Assembly: GCA_031376485.1 (NCBI GenBank)
Contig: JANMDV010000229.1
Coordinates: 1-33,813 of the forward strand
Direction: 5' to 3'
Length of the DNA: 33,813 bases
From: CALMEC01 sp031376485
GTDB taxonomy: Bacteria > Actinomycetota > Thermoleophilia > Miltoncostaeales > Miltoncostaeaceae
The notes beneath the pieces are model-generated. The model did not search any database, was not told the origin of the DNA, and saw nothing but the letters and a program-made list of their open reading frames with translations. Both the position numbers and the translations under genes were made by a program. This document shows, piece after piece, positions 24,863-33,157 of the stretch (positions are counted from its first letter, which is position 1; every line of letters starts with the position of its first letter).

Positions 24863-26064
24863 GCTGCGACCTCCTCAGCAGGCGCGGACCGCGTCAAGAG
24901 CTCGCCCCATGCACGAGAGCCCACCGCTTCCAGCACCTTCAGGCTGGCGATCAGTTCGTCCTCGCCTCCGCGTTCGAGGGCGGCGGCCATCCGCCGCTCG
25001 ATGCCACCGGTGCGCTCGAGCCACTCGAGGCATGCCGACTTGGCGCGGCGTGCGCCAGGCGTGTCGTCATGCGTGCACAGGATCCGCCAACCGAACTCCC
25101 CGCCCGACGGCAGGCGACACAGCGACTCTGCGGCGCGGTAGCTGACCCAGTACTCGGGGTCGCGGGTCATGCTCGTCAGCACGCGCCCGGCGCCGTCGCC
25201 CAGGATCTGTCCGAGGCCCGTGGCGGCGGCCGCACGGACGATGGACTCGTCGGCCACGGACATGCGGATCAGAGGCTCGGGGTCCACGTCGATTGGCTCG
25301 TCAGTGTTGGCAGCGATCTCGGCGATCGCCAGGAGTGCCTCGCGCCGGGTCGCAGGGTCCTGGTCGTGGAGGGTCGTCATGAGCGCGGGGACGGCAAGCG
25401 TCGCGCGGCGCATACCGAGGACCTTGGCGATCAGTTCGCGGACGGTCGGGTCGGGATGTCGCAGGCACGCAACCAAGGCCGGATCCGATTCCGAGTCAAG
25501 GTGCAGCAGCGCCCCGGAGAGGATCCCCAGTGGGACTTTCCGCTCCTCGACCGCCGCCACCAGCGCCGGGACCTCCGCCTGGGTGGCGACATGGCCCAGG
25601 GCCGTCGCGCACGCGTCGCGTACGCGGTACCGCCCGTCTCGGAGTCCATAGGCCAGCGCCTGAGCGGCCCTCCGGCTGCCCATGCGGCCGAGGAGGGCTG
25701 CGGCCTCTGCGCGGCGCCAACCCCTGTTGCTCGGCCGCAGCAGAGTTCGTGACGCCTCGGCAACGAAACCGTTGTCCTCGAGCCACCGCACCGCGCGATC
25801 GCGCCGGTGACCTGACAGCGACGACGTGGCCTCGACCACCAAGTCGCGGGCGACACGTCGGCGGCGCCCGTGGCGCGGCGCAGCAGGGGGTTCGGCGTCC
25901 AGCACGACCGATGACGGAAGTTCGGCCAGCGATGCGCGCACGGGCCGGTCGAGTCGCTCTTGGAGCTGCCGTCGCAGCTTCCACGAGACGATCATGATGA
26001 CGCATGCGACCAGAATCATGGCGAATCCGTAGAGCACGACGAACACGGCGATGTTCGCGTTCAT
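24859..26064 (-). CDS. Membrane-anchored HEAT-repeat protein
   Basis: 401 residues from ATG 26064. One N-terminal transmembrane helix (AVFVVLYGFAMILVACVIMI) is followed by a basic linker and then repeated helix pairs from about residue 95: RRAEAAALLGRMGSRRAAQAL, RVRDACATALGHVATQAEVP, VRELIAKVLGMRRATLAVPAL and ATRREALLAIAEIAAN, the HEAT/PBS-lyase type. Such solenoids are protein-binding scaffolds. Its ATG overlaps the TGA of the response-regulator gene and its TGA overlaps the glycosyltransferase ATG. It probably positions the synthase or links it to the regulator; this role is inferred from context. The frame is open upstream to 26193, within the previous gene. Confidence 0.82.
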   Translation of the reverse strand: MNANIAVFVVLYGFAMILVACVIMIVSWKLRRQLQERLDRPVRASLAELPSSVVLDAEPPAAPRHGRRRRVARDLVVEATSSLSGHRRDRAVRWLEDNGFVAEASRTLLRPSNRGWRRAEAAALLGRMGSRRAAQALAYGLRDGRYRVRDACATALGHVATQAEVPALVAAVEERKVPLGILSGALLHLDSESDPALVACLRHPDPTVRELIAKVLGMRRATLAVPALMTTLHDQDPATRREALLAIAEIAANTDEPIDVDPEPLIRMSVADESIVRAAAATGLGQILGDGAGRVLTSMTRDPEYWVSYRAAESLCRLPSGGEFGWRILCTHDDTPGARRAKSACLEWLERTGGIERRMAAALERGGEDELIASLKVLEAVGSRAWGELLTRSAPAEEVAA

Positions 26065-27083
26065 CGACGCTCCAATGAACGTGCGGTGCGCGTAGCGGCT
26101 GCCAGCCACGCCGGACCGAGTGGATCGATCGTCGGGGCGGCCGGAGCCGTGGCGCCCGGCGATGCGAGCACCCCACCCAGTACGTGGCTCCAACGTCGGG
26201 CGATTGCGTCGGGAGTGTCGACGGGGTCGAGAACCTGGCGCAGCCGCTCACTCCAGTCCTGGGGCGTCGAACGACCGAGCTGGGGCGCAGGTTCACCGGG
26301 CGCGCGGGTGATGAGGGTCCCCGTCAGCACGTCATGCCAGAAGCTCGGCAGCGTGGCAGCCGGTCCCAGGTGGGCGCGGTGGCGCTGCAGTATCTCGTGA
26401 CCGATCGCGCGCTCGACGGCCGCCAGCGCATCCGGCAGCGTGACGTCGGTGACGACCGGCACCACCTGCGCGGAGTCGTGAAGCAGCGCGCGGATCGCGT
26501 CCTCCCACAGCAGGCGCAGTGCCGCCGAGGCGGGTCCGCTGGACAGGTGCGACCCCGGCATGCGGCTGATACTCGCCGCGACGAGGTCCGCGAAGAGTGC
26601 CTCCACCTGGGCGTCACGGCGAGGCTCGGCGCTGCGGCGGGCGAGCGCATCCTCGGCCAGTCGTTCGAGCGCGAGCGTGGCCCACAGCGGACCCAGGACG
26701 TCCACGTATCGTGCGGGCTCTGCCTCGGTCGTCAGCCGATCGATGGCCTCCAGCAGGTCATCGGGAGCAAAGGGCTTCTCGAAGTAGGCGTCTGCTCCCG
26801 CCTCGAGGGCGTTGAGTCGGTCCGTGACGCGCGTCCGCGCGCTGATCATCACGATCGCCGGGTACCAGCCCTCCTGCTGACGTACGCGGCGGACGACTTC
26901 GAGCCCGCGGGCGAGCGGCATCATCACGTCGAGCAGCAGCACCTCGGGGTGTTCGTCGAGCGCGATGTCCAACGCGGCCATGCCGTCCCCGGCCTCGAAG
27001 ACCGTGTGGTCGGCCCGCTCGAGCTGGTCGCGGAGGATTGCGCGCAAAAGCTGGTCGTCGTCTGCGACGAGGATCGTCGCCAT
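26061..27083 (-). CDS. Response regulator with long uncharacterised C-terminal domain
   Basis: 340 residues from ATG 27083. The receiver domain (about 1-118) has acidic D8/D9 (ILVADDDQLL), phospho-acceptor D52 (LLLDVMMP), S81 (VMISAR) and K103 (FEKPF), so it should be phosphorylatable. The remaining roughly 220 residues are helical, Ala/Leu/Arg-rich and match no output domain I know; there is no DNA-binding, GGDEF or HD-GYP motif. GGAG sits four bases before the start. It heads an operon with the HEAT protein and the glycosyltransferase, so it may control the synthase by protein contact. No histidine kinase is nearby. Confidence 0.85.
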   Translation of the reverse strand: MATILVADDDQLLRAILRDQLERADHTVFEAGDGMAALDIALDEHPEVLLLDVMMPLARGLEVVRRVRQQEGWYPAIVMISARTRVTDRLNALEAGADAYFEKPFAPDDLLEAIDRLTTEAEPARYVDVLGPLWATLALERLAEDALARRSAEPRRDAQVEALFADLVAASISRMPGSHLSSGPASAALRLLWEDAIRALLHDSAQVVPVVTDVTLPDALAAVERAIGHEILQRHRAHLGPAATLPSFWHDVLTGTLITRAPGEPAPQLGRSTPQDWSERLRQVLDPVDTPDAIARRWSHVLGGVLASPGATAPAAPTIDPLGPAWLAAATRTARSLERR

Positions 27084-27261
27084 GGAACTCCAGTGCGTGT
27101 GGGAAGGCCGACGTGACGCCGCGTCCGACGTCACCACGGGGTATCGGCGTCTGCGGCGAAAACCCAACGGTGCGGCCGGTGCGTGTGTCTTGGTCGGTCG
27201 GCCGTCGCTGCAACGGCTCTTGAGCCTTGCGGTACCCCCGGTGGGCGGGCAAGGTCAGGGA

Positions 27262-27468
27262 GTGAGCGATCCATCCCCTGGCCGGGCGACCTGGGAGAAC
27301 CGCAACTTCGCGCGTCCCGAAGGCCTTTGGTACATGCGCCACGACGCCGTGTTGTCACGGTGGCCGGTCATCGACGAGGAATGGGCGCGTCGCATCGAAT
27401 CGCGTCGCGTCGCGGCCGACCACCGCGAGCGCGGTGACATCACCTCCCTCCACGGGGCAGGGCGCTGA
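27262..27468 (+). CDS. Possible small protein, unknown function
   Basis: 68 residues from GTG 27262: MSDPSPGRATWENRNFARPE then LWYMRHDAVLSRWPVIDEEW and a basic end. An AAGG element lies seven bases upstream. It is divergent from the response regulator and ends just before repeat A6. No recognisable domain; the frame is open for a long way upstream, which weakens the case. Plausible rather than certain. Confidence 0.4.
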   Translation: MSDPSPGRATWENRNFARPEGLWYMRHDAVLSRWPVIDEEWARRIESRRVAADHRERGDITSLHGAGR

Positions 27469-27493
27469 CGAAACCCGTGGAGGGTCGTCGGTC

Positions 27494-27658
27494 AGGGTCT
27501 GTCACAAAGCATTGGACTGCGTCCAGATGACGGGCGAAAACCGAGACGTACGGTGTCGGCGGCCACCTGCCGCTACTGGTGGTACCGGCGATGCCGCCGA
27601 GGCCGTATGGCGACGGTTTGCAGCCCTCAGATGGCCGCAGTCCTTTGTGACAGACCCT
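27494..27658 (-). repeat. Repeat family A, copy A6, with 16-bp perfect terminal inverted repeats
   Basis: AGGGTCTGTCACAAAG (27494-27509) is the exact inverse of 27643-27658, and GGACTGCG/CGCAGTCC extends the stem inward. The interior holds GGGCGAAAACCGAG and CGACGGTTTGCAGCC, as in A2 and A5. The right end overlaps the stop codon of the monooxygenase-ligase gene. TCA flanks both ends (27491-27494 region and 27658-27660), compatible with a 3-base target duplication. This is the most transposon-like copy. Confidence 0.85.
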
Positions 27659-30045
27659 CAGGCGCCTTCGCGCAGTGCCCGGCGATCCACCTTGCCCGTC
27701 GCTCCGCGCGGAAGTTCGTCTACGACCGTGACCGACGTCGGTGCCATGTGTGGCGTGAGCCGGTGCGCGACGTGGCGGCGAAGTGCATCGGCCAGGTCCA
27801 GTACGCCTGCCGAACCCGGATCGTGGAGCACCACGTGCGCGGCGACGTGGATCAACCCGTCGGCGTCGGGGCGGCCGACGATTGCGGCCTCGGCGATCGC
27901 GGGATGTTCGTGCAGGACGCCTTCCACCTCGATGGGGCTGACCCACTTGGCGTCCACCTTGAAGAGATCGTCGACACGGCCCAGGTGGCGAAACACACCG
28001 TCGTCCTGGCGCAGGACATCTCCCATACGCACCCACGGGCCGAAGATCAGTTGACGGGTCTCGTCGCCGCGCCGCCAGTATCCGGTGGTGTTGGAGGGGC
28101 TCTTGATCCAGAGCCGACCGGGTTCGCCGTCCGCGACCGGTCGTCCGTCGTCGTCGCAGAGGCGGATCTCGACACCGGGGACGATGCGGCCGAGTGCTCC
28201 CGGCATCGGTTCGCCAGGACGTGTCGAGATGACGATGTTGGAGCACTCCGAGCATCCGAGCCCTTCGATCAGCGCCACGCCGGTGACTTCGCTGATGCGC
28301 CGGCCGATCGCCGAGGGAAGCGCATCGCCCGACGACACGGCGAGTCGCAGACCCGCCAAGGCTGCGGGATCCGGGTGTCGCTGCAAGAACGTGACGAGCT
28401 GCGCCCAGAACGTCGGGACACCCGATAGGACGGTCACGCCATGGCGCTCAATCGCCCGGGTGACGCTGCGGACCGTTGGGTGCGCGGACGACAACACGCA
28501 TGCGGCGCCGCGGCCGAGCGGGCGGAAGAACCCGTTGCCGAACCCGAGTGAGGCAAACAGGCGCGCGACCGAATGGCACCGATCACCCGGTCCCAGGTCC
28601 AGGATCCCGACGGCATAGCCCTCCACGCTGGCGCGCAGGTCGCGGTGGGCGTGCATCGCCCCTTTCGGCCTTCCGGTCGATCCGGACGAGAAGATCATGT
28701 AGGCGAGGTCCTCGGGATCGACCGCAGTGATCGGCCGAGGGGTCGCGTCCAGCAGTTCGTCTGGAGCGATCCGCACGATGCCCGGTGGCAACGCTTCGTC
28801 AGGTGCGCACACCACGGTGGCGGGCGCCAGATCGTCGAGCGTGACATCGGTTAGGCGACCGCCCGGCTCCAACGGGATGGCGACGGCCCCAAGCCTGGCC
28901 GTCCCAAGAAACGCGGCGCACCACAGGCGCCCATCCGGCACGACGATCGCGACGCGTTCGCCGCGACGCACGCCGGCGCGGTGCAGCCGGCCCGCTGCAC
29001 GTGCAGACGCATCGTCAAGATCGTCGAACGTCCATTGGCCGGTGTCGTCGATGACGGCGACGTCGGCGCCGCGCCCGGCCCGGCGGTGCTGTTCGACGAG
29101 CAGGTCGACGAGGTTGGCCCGGGCGCTCGTCGTCGAGGTCACGGGTCGGGTCGAAATTGCGTGCGACGGGAGAACCGCGTCTGCGAGCGCGTCGATGGCG
29201 TCGATCGGGACGCGGGACGGCATGGCGAGGACGGCGTCGGTGGCTCCGGCGGGCCCGTAGGCGGCGAGCCGGTCACGCACCTCATCGGTGGTGCCGACGA
29301 TGCCGGTCGTACGAAGCCATCGCAGAACCCCGGCGGGGGTGGTCCCCAGCGCCGTGGCCTCGGGCGTCAACCACGCCAGGGCCTGACGTTCCGACGGGTA
29401 CGCGAACGCGAACGTGTAGAGGCAGTACGCGAGCGGGTCCCGTCCGATATCCGCGCGTGCCTCCTCCACGATGGCGCGTCGTGCGGCGAACTCCTGGGGC
29501 GCGATCCAAGCCGAGATCACCCCGTCGGCCCGCTCGCCAGCCAGGCGAAGCAGGCGCGGCTTGTGCGCGGCGATCCAGATCGGGGGGCGGGATGCGGGCT
29601 GGTTGGGTGGGGCCCCATCGGGTGCGTCGCGCATCCCCCGCATGACGTCGAGCGTGCGGATGAGGCCTGCAGTGCGCTCGGCCGGGGTGCCGAACGCGTA
29701 CCCGTACGCCTCGTGCTCGGCGCGGTCCGAACCCGTTCCGAGGCCGACGACCAGACGCCCGCCAGAGACGACGTCAAGCACCGTCGTCATCTTGGCCGCG
29801 AGCGGCGCAGGGCGATAGCTCGCCGACATCACTGCGATGCCCAGCCGGGCGCAACGTGTGATCTGTGTGAGTGCCGATAGCGTTGTCAACGCGTCGAACG
29901 CCGGCTCACCGCTCAGACGCCCAGGCGAGCGCAGGTGGTCGTTGACCCAGATGCCGTCGAAGCCGCGTTGCTCGATACGGCATGCCGCATCACGAAGCTC
30001 AGGCCATGTCGAGCCGTACTGTGGGACGCGGACGCCGATTCTCAC
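27658..30045 (-). CDS. Fusion of luciferase-like monooxygenase and acyl-CoA ligase
   Basis: 795 residues in one uninterrupted frame. Residues 1-292 are a luciferase-like TIM barrel: RIGVRVPQYGSTWPELRDA, FDGIWVNDHL, ARLGIAVMSASYRPAPLAAK, VVSGGRLVVGLGTGSD and PIWIAAHKPRLLRLAGERAD, best matching F420-dependent oxidoreductases. A short Ser/Thr linker leads to an ANL adenylating domain from about 311: AMP-binding loop FSSGSTGRPKGAMHAH (453-462), GLGCSEC, LGRVDDLFKVDAKWVSP and the catalytic Lys785 in GATGKVDRR. FASLGFGNGFFRPLGRGA resembles benzoate-CoA ligases. It may activate an acid and reduce or oxidise it on the same polypeptide. Start GTG 30045 chosen from the family N-terminus; TTG 30081 is the alternative. 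Confidence 0.85.
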   Translation of the reverse strand: MRIGVRVPQYGSTWPELRDAACRIEQRGFDGIWVNDHLRSPGRLSGEPAFDALTTLSALTQITRCARLGIAVMSASYRPAPLAAKMTTVLDVVSGGRLVVGLGTGSDRAEHEAYGYAFGTPAERTAGLIRTLDVMRGMRDAPDGAPPNQPASRPPIWIAAHKPRLLRLAGERADGVISAWIAPQEFAARRAIVEEARADIGRDPLAYCLYTFAFAYPSERQALAWLTPEATALGTTPAGVLRWLRTTGIVGTTDEVRDRLAAYGPAGATDAVLAMPSRVPIDAIDALADAVLPSHAISTRPVTSTTSARANLVDLLVEQHRRAGRGADVAVIDDTGQWTFDDLDDASARAAGRLHRAGVRRGERVAIVVPDGRLWCAAFLGTARLGAVAIPLEPGGRLTDVTLDDLAPATVVCAPDEALPPGIVRIAPDELLDATPRPITAVDPEDLAYMIFSSGSTGRPKGAMHAHRDLRASVEGYAVGILDLGPGDRCHSVARLFASLGFGNGFFRPLGRGAACVLSSAHPTVRSVTRAIERHGVTVLSGVPTFWAQLVTFLQRHPDPAALAGLRLAVSSGDALPSAIGRRISEVTGVALIEGLGCSECSNIVISTRPGEPMPGALGRIVPGVEIRLCDDDGRPVADGEPGRLWIKSPSNTTGYWRRGDETRQLIFGPWVRMGDVLRQDDGVFRHLGRVDDLFKVDAKWVSPIEVEGVLHEHPAIAEAAIVGRPDADGLIHVAAHVVLHDPGSAGVLDLADALRRHVAHRLTPHMAPTSVTVVDELPRGATGKVDRRALREGA

Positions 30046-30081
30046 GAGATGGATGCTCGCGTTCCGGCGGGCGTTGGACAA

Positions 30082-30108
30082 CCCCCCGCGCCCAACGGTC
30101 GTGGGGGG
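30082..30108 (-). other. GC-rich hairpin upstream of the fusion gene
   Basis: CCCCCCGCG (30082-30090) pairs with CGTGGGGGG (30100-30108), with one G-T pair, around a 9-base loop. It lies 37 bases upstream of the fusion-gene start within the 443-base divergent gap (30046-30488); it may be a leader hairpin. Confidence 0.4.
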
Positions 30109-30233
30109 GCGATGCGCCGTGGCCTCCCTCCGTCGTCTTCAGTGTCACCATGACGCGATCCTCACCCGCACATGTGTTACCGAGCGACACCCCTCGAATG
30201 TGTCAACTGTGTGTCGACTCTCACTCGTCGGAT

Positions 30234-30290
30234 GTAACGATTGGCCGTCGCGCCTTTGGCCAAATGGCTCTTTCGGCGACGATCACTGTT
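30234..30290 (+). repeat. Repeat family B, copy B3
   Basis: GTAACGATTGGCC - 11-base loop - GGCCAA, then ATGGCTCTTTCGG and a GGCG/CGCC hairpin. It lies in the gap between divergent genes; its upstream 40 bases share GTGTCAA and TGTGTGTCGA with the flank of B2. Same strand as B1 and B2. Confidence 0.75.
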
Positions 30291-30488
30291 GCGCCGAGGA
30301 CACGGCGAGGTGGGGAGGTCGGAGGCAAGTCCGGTCGTCCGCGCGATCCTCGGTGAGACCATGGCTCCGCTGATCCCGCGGCTGCGTCTCGGAAGTGCCC
30401 ATCCCTCGCGCGGATTGGGCCGGCGGATCGGGTAGGTCGGCACATCACGGAAGGCGGGAGTGCCGGTGCTGTGGCAACATCCCCGGCC

Positions 30489-32177
30489 GTGAGCGACGAG
30501 AGCTACATCTTCACTATGTACCGGATGTCGAAGTCCTACGGCTCTGGCGCCAAAAAGGTCCTCGAAGACGTGACCCTGGCGTTCTACCCCGGGGCCAAGA
30601 TCGGGGTCCTCGGCTCCAACGGCGCCGGCAAGAGCACGGTGTTGCGGCTCATGGCGGGGACGGAGCAGCCCTCGTCCGGCGACGCGCTCCTGGCACCGGG
30701 CGCGACGGTCGGTCTGTTGGAGCAAGAGCCACACCTTGACCCGGACAAGGACGTGCTCGGCAACGTCGAGGACGGCGTCGCGGCCACACGGGCGCTGCTG
30801 ACGACGTACGGCGAGCTCAGCACCAAACTCGGCCAGCCGCTCTCAGACGACGAGATGGCGGCCACGCTCGACCAGTTCACTGTTGTGCAGGAAGCCATCG
30901 AACATGCGAATGCGTGGGACCTCGATCGGCAACTCGAAACCGCGATGGACGCGCTGCGCTGTCCGCCGGCCGACGCCGACGTCGCGACCCTGTCCGGTGG
31001 GGAACGTCGTCGTGTGGCCCTTTGCCGCCTGCTCCTGTCTGCTCCGGACCTCTTGCTGCTCGACGAGCCAACCAACCACCTGGACGCCGAGTCGGTGGCC
31101 TGGCTCGAGCGGTTCCTGGACGAGTATCAGGGCACCGTCGTCGCGGTGACGCACGACCGGTACTTCCTGGACAACGTCGCAGGGTGGATCCTTGAGCTTG
31201 ACCGGGGCAAGGGTATTCCCTGGAAGGGCAACTACTCGTCGTGGCTCGAGCAGAAAGAAGCCCGCCTCGCCCAGGAGGAGAAAGGGGACTCCGCTCGTCG
31301 CAAGGCGATCGCACGGGAACTTGAGTGGGTCCGCTCAGGTCAGAAGGCGCGTCAGGCCAAGGGCAAGGCCCGCCTGGCCAACTACGAGCGTCTCGTCGCC
31401 GACGAATCCTCGGGCGACAAACGCGGCGCCGTCGAGATCCGAATCCCGCCCGCGCCCCGGCTCGGCGACATCGTGGTCGAGGCCAAGGGGCTCACGAAGG
31501 GGTTCGGCGACAGGGTCCTGATCGACAACCTGTCGTTCTCACTTCCCAAGGCCGGAATCGTCGGCGTCATCGGTCCGAACGGCGCCGGCAAGACCACACT
31601 GTTTCGAATGATTGCCGGAAGCGAACAGCCCGACACCGGCGAGCTTCGTATCGGCGAGACGGTTCAGCTCGCCTACGTCGACCAATCGCGCGACGCGCTC
31701 GATCCGGCGAACAACGTCTGGAAGGAAATCTCGGGCAACAAGGACCTCATGATGCTCGGGGGCAAGATCGAGGTGAACTCGCGGGCGTACGTCGCGTCGT
31801 TCAACTTCAAGGGCGCCGACCAGCAGAAACCCGTGAGTCACCTGTCGGGTGGGGAGCGCAACCGCGTCCATCTCGCCAAGATGCTGGCCGGCGGAGGCAA
31901 CCTGCTGCTGCTCGACGAGCCGTCCAACGATCTGGACGTCGACACGCTCCGTGCCCTCGAGGACGCTGTGGAGGGCTTCTCGGGCTGCGCCGTGGTCATC
32001 AGCCACGACCGCTGGTTCCTCGATCGCATCGCCACCCACATCCTTGCGTTCGAAGGCGAAGGCCAGGTCGTCTGGTTCGAAGGCAACTACGCCGAGTACG
32101 AGGAACACCGCAAGCGCACCCTCGGTGCGGGCGCCGCGCAGCCGCACCGGATGAAGTACAAACGCCTCAGCCACTGA
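30489..32177 (+). CDS. ettA: Energy-dependent translational throttle protein EttA (ABC-F)
   Basis: 562 residues, two ABC domains in tandem without membrane segments. Domain 1 has Walker A GSNGAGKST, signature LSGGERRRV and LLLDEPTNHLD; domain 2 has GPNGAGKTT, LSGGERNRV and LLLDEPSNDLD. Between them, KEARLAQEEKGDSARRKAIA and ELEWVRSGQKARQAKGKARL form the P-site-tRNA-interaction linker diagnostic of EttA. It binds the ribosomal E site and gates elongation by ATP/ADP ratio. GTG 30489 gives MSDESYIFTMYRMSKSYG, matching the family N-terminus; GTG 30471 would add six residues and has GGGAG upstream. Converges on the diguanylate cyclase gene with a 12-base gap. Confidence 0.95.
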   Translation: MSDESYIFTMYRMSKSYGSGAKKVLEDVTLAFYPGAKIGVLGSNGAGKSTVLRLMAGTEQPSSGDALLAPGATVGLLEQEPHLDPDKDVLGNVEDGVAATRALLTTYGELSTKLGQPLSDDEMAATLDQFTVVQEAIEHANAWDLDRQLETAMDALRCPPADADVATLSGGERRRVALCRLLLSAPDLLLLDEPTNHLDAESVAWLERFLDEYQGTVVAVTHDRYFLDNVAGWILELDRGKGIPWKGNYSSWLEQKEARLAQEEKGDSARRKAIARELEWVRSGQKARQAKGKARLANYERLVADESSGDKRGAVEIRIPPAPRLGDIVVEAKGLTKGFGDRVLIDNLSFSLPKAGIVGVIGPNGAGKTTLFRMIAGSEQPDTGELRIGETVQLAYVDQSRDALDPANNVWKEISGNKDLMMLGGKIEVNSRAYVASFNFKGADQQKPVSHLSGGERNRVHLAKMLAGGGNLLLLDEPSNDLDVDTLRALEDAVEGFSGCAVVISHDRWFLDRIATHILAFEGEGQVVWFEGNYAEYEEHRKRTLGAGAAQPHRMKYKRLSH

Positions 32178-32189
32178 CGGACCCTCGGG

Positions 32190-33077
32190 TTAGCGGCGGG
32201 CGACCGGTGCCATGTCGGTGCCGAAGGTGGCGTCGTCTGGCGTCGCCATCTCGACACGGTTGCGTCCGCGCTGTTTGGCGCGATACAGGGCCGCGTCCGC
32301 ACCGGCGAGCGCCCCGTCGATGCCCGCGCCCGAAGGCCAGTCGGCCACCCCGATGCTGACCGTGACGCTGCCGTGGGCGGCGAAACGCTGGCGCACCTCA
32401 TCCAGAAACGGGCGCGCGGTCTGGGCGTTGCGGTGCGGCAGGATCAACCCGAACTCCTCACCGCCGAGTCGGGCCGCGAGGCCGTTCGCGTCAACGAGCT
32501 CATGGAGGATTTCTCCGCAGCGGCGGAGCTCGGCATCGCCGGCGGCGTGTCCCTTCGTGTCGTTGACCCGTTTGAACTCGTCCAGATCGAGGACCGCCAC
32601 CGCGGCATCGCCCCTGTTGCCGGCGGCAAGCTCCTTCGCACGCGCGAAGAACGCCCGGCGGTTGGCGAGCTGGGTCAGCTCGTCCGTGGTGACCAGGATC
32701 GCGAGGCGCGCCTCGGCCTTCTGGCGGCGGTGGACCTCCTCCTCCAGCTGCGTCGATCGGCTGTGCAGGATCCGCGTCAGTCGCATCAGCACAGTGAACG
32801 CCGGAGGTGCAAAGAGCAGCGGCGCCAGGACCGGCAGGCCGAAGCCGATCAGCATGTCGGTGCCCGTCATCGGCAGCATGTCGAATGCGGCGTAGGTCGC
32901 GGCGCACAGGCCGAGCGATCCGACTGCGGTCGCGAGCGTCAATCCGAGGATGAACACCCGGCGTCTGCCGGCGGGTTCGACCCGCGAGAGGGCCCAGCGC
33001 TCCAGGCGCCGGGCTCGTGAGTTCCACGGCATGCTTGAGATATCGACACAACCGGCACCGACCTTGACCACCGGCAT
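32190..33077 (-). CDS. Membrane-bound diguanylate cyclase (GGDEF)
   Basis: 295 residues. Two hydrophobic segments near the N-terminus (VFILGLTLATAVGSLGLCAA and a second around MLIGFGLPVLAPLLFAPPAF) precede a coiled linker (RSTQLEEEVHRRQKAEARL) and a GGDEF domain: VTTDELTQLANRRAFF, VAVLDLDEFKRVNDTKGH and the active-site LGGEEFGLILPH, ending VSIGVADWP and ALYRAKQRGRNRV. It should make cyclic di-GMP. The usual RxxD inhibitory site five residues before GGEEF is replaced by D-A-N-G, so product inhibition is probably absent. Start ATG 33077 has GGGA just upstream; ATG 33029 is an alternative. Signal input unknown. Confidence 0.9.
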   Translation of the reverse strand: MPVVKVGAGCVDISSMPWNSRARRLERWALSRVEPAGRRRVFILGLTLATAVGSLGLCAATYAAFDMLPMTGTDMLIGFGLPVLAPLLFAPPAFTVLMRLTRILHSRSTQLEEEVHRRQKAEARLAILVTTDELTQLANRRAFFARAKELAAGNRGDAAVAVLDLDEFKRVNDTKGHAAGDAELRRCGEILHELVDANGLAARLGGEEFGLILPHRNAQTARPFLDEVRQRFAAHGSVTVSIGVADWPSGAGIDGALAGADAALYRAKQRGRNRVEMATPDDATFGTDMAPVARR

Positions 33078-33157
33078 TCATCCCGCCCGGCTGTCGAAGT
33101 GATCCAAACATGTCGCCTCTTCGAATACTCGGCCAAACCCCAAATGAGGAGCATGTA

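Noticed and set aside
27491..27660. 3-base target duplication TCA around copy A6 as proof of transposition
   Set aside because: Other copies have mismatched flanks (TAA with CAA, TAA with TCA, AAT with TCA), so a 3-base match may be chance; reported only as compatible.
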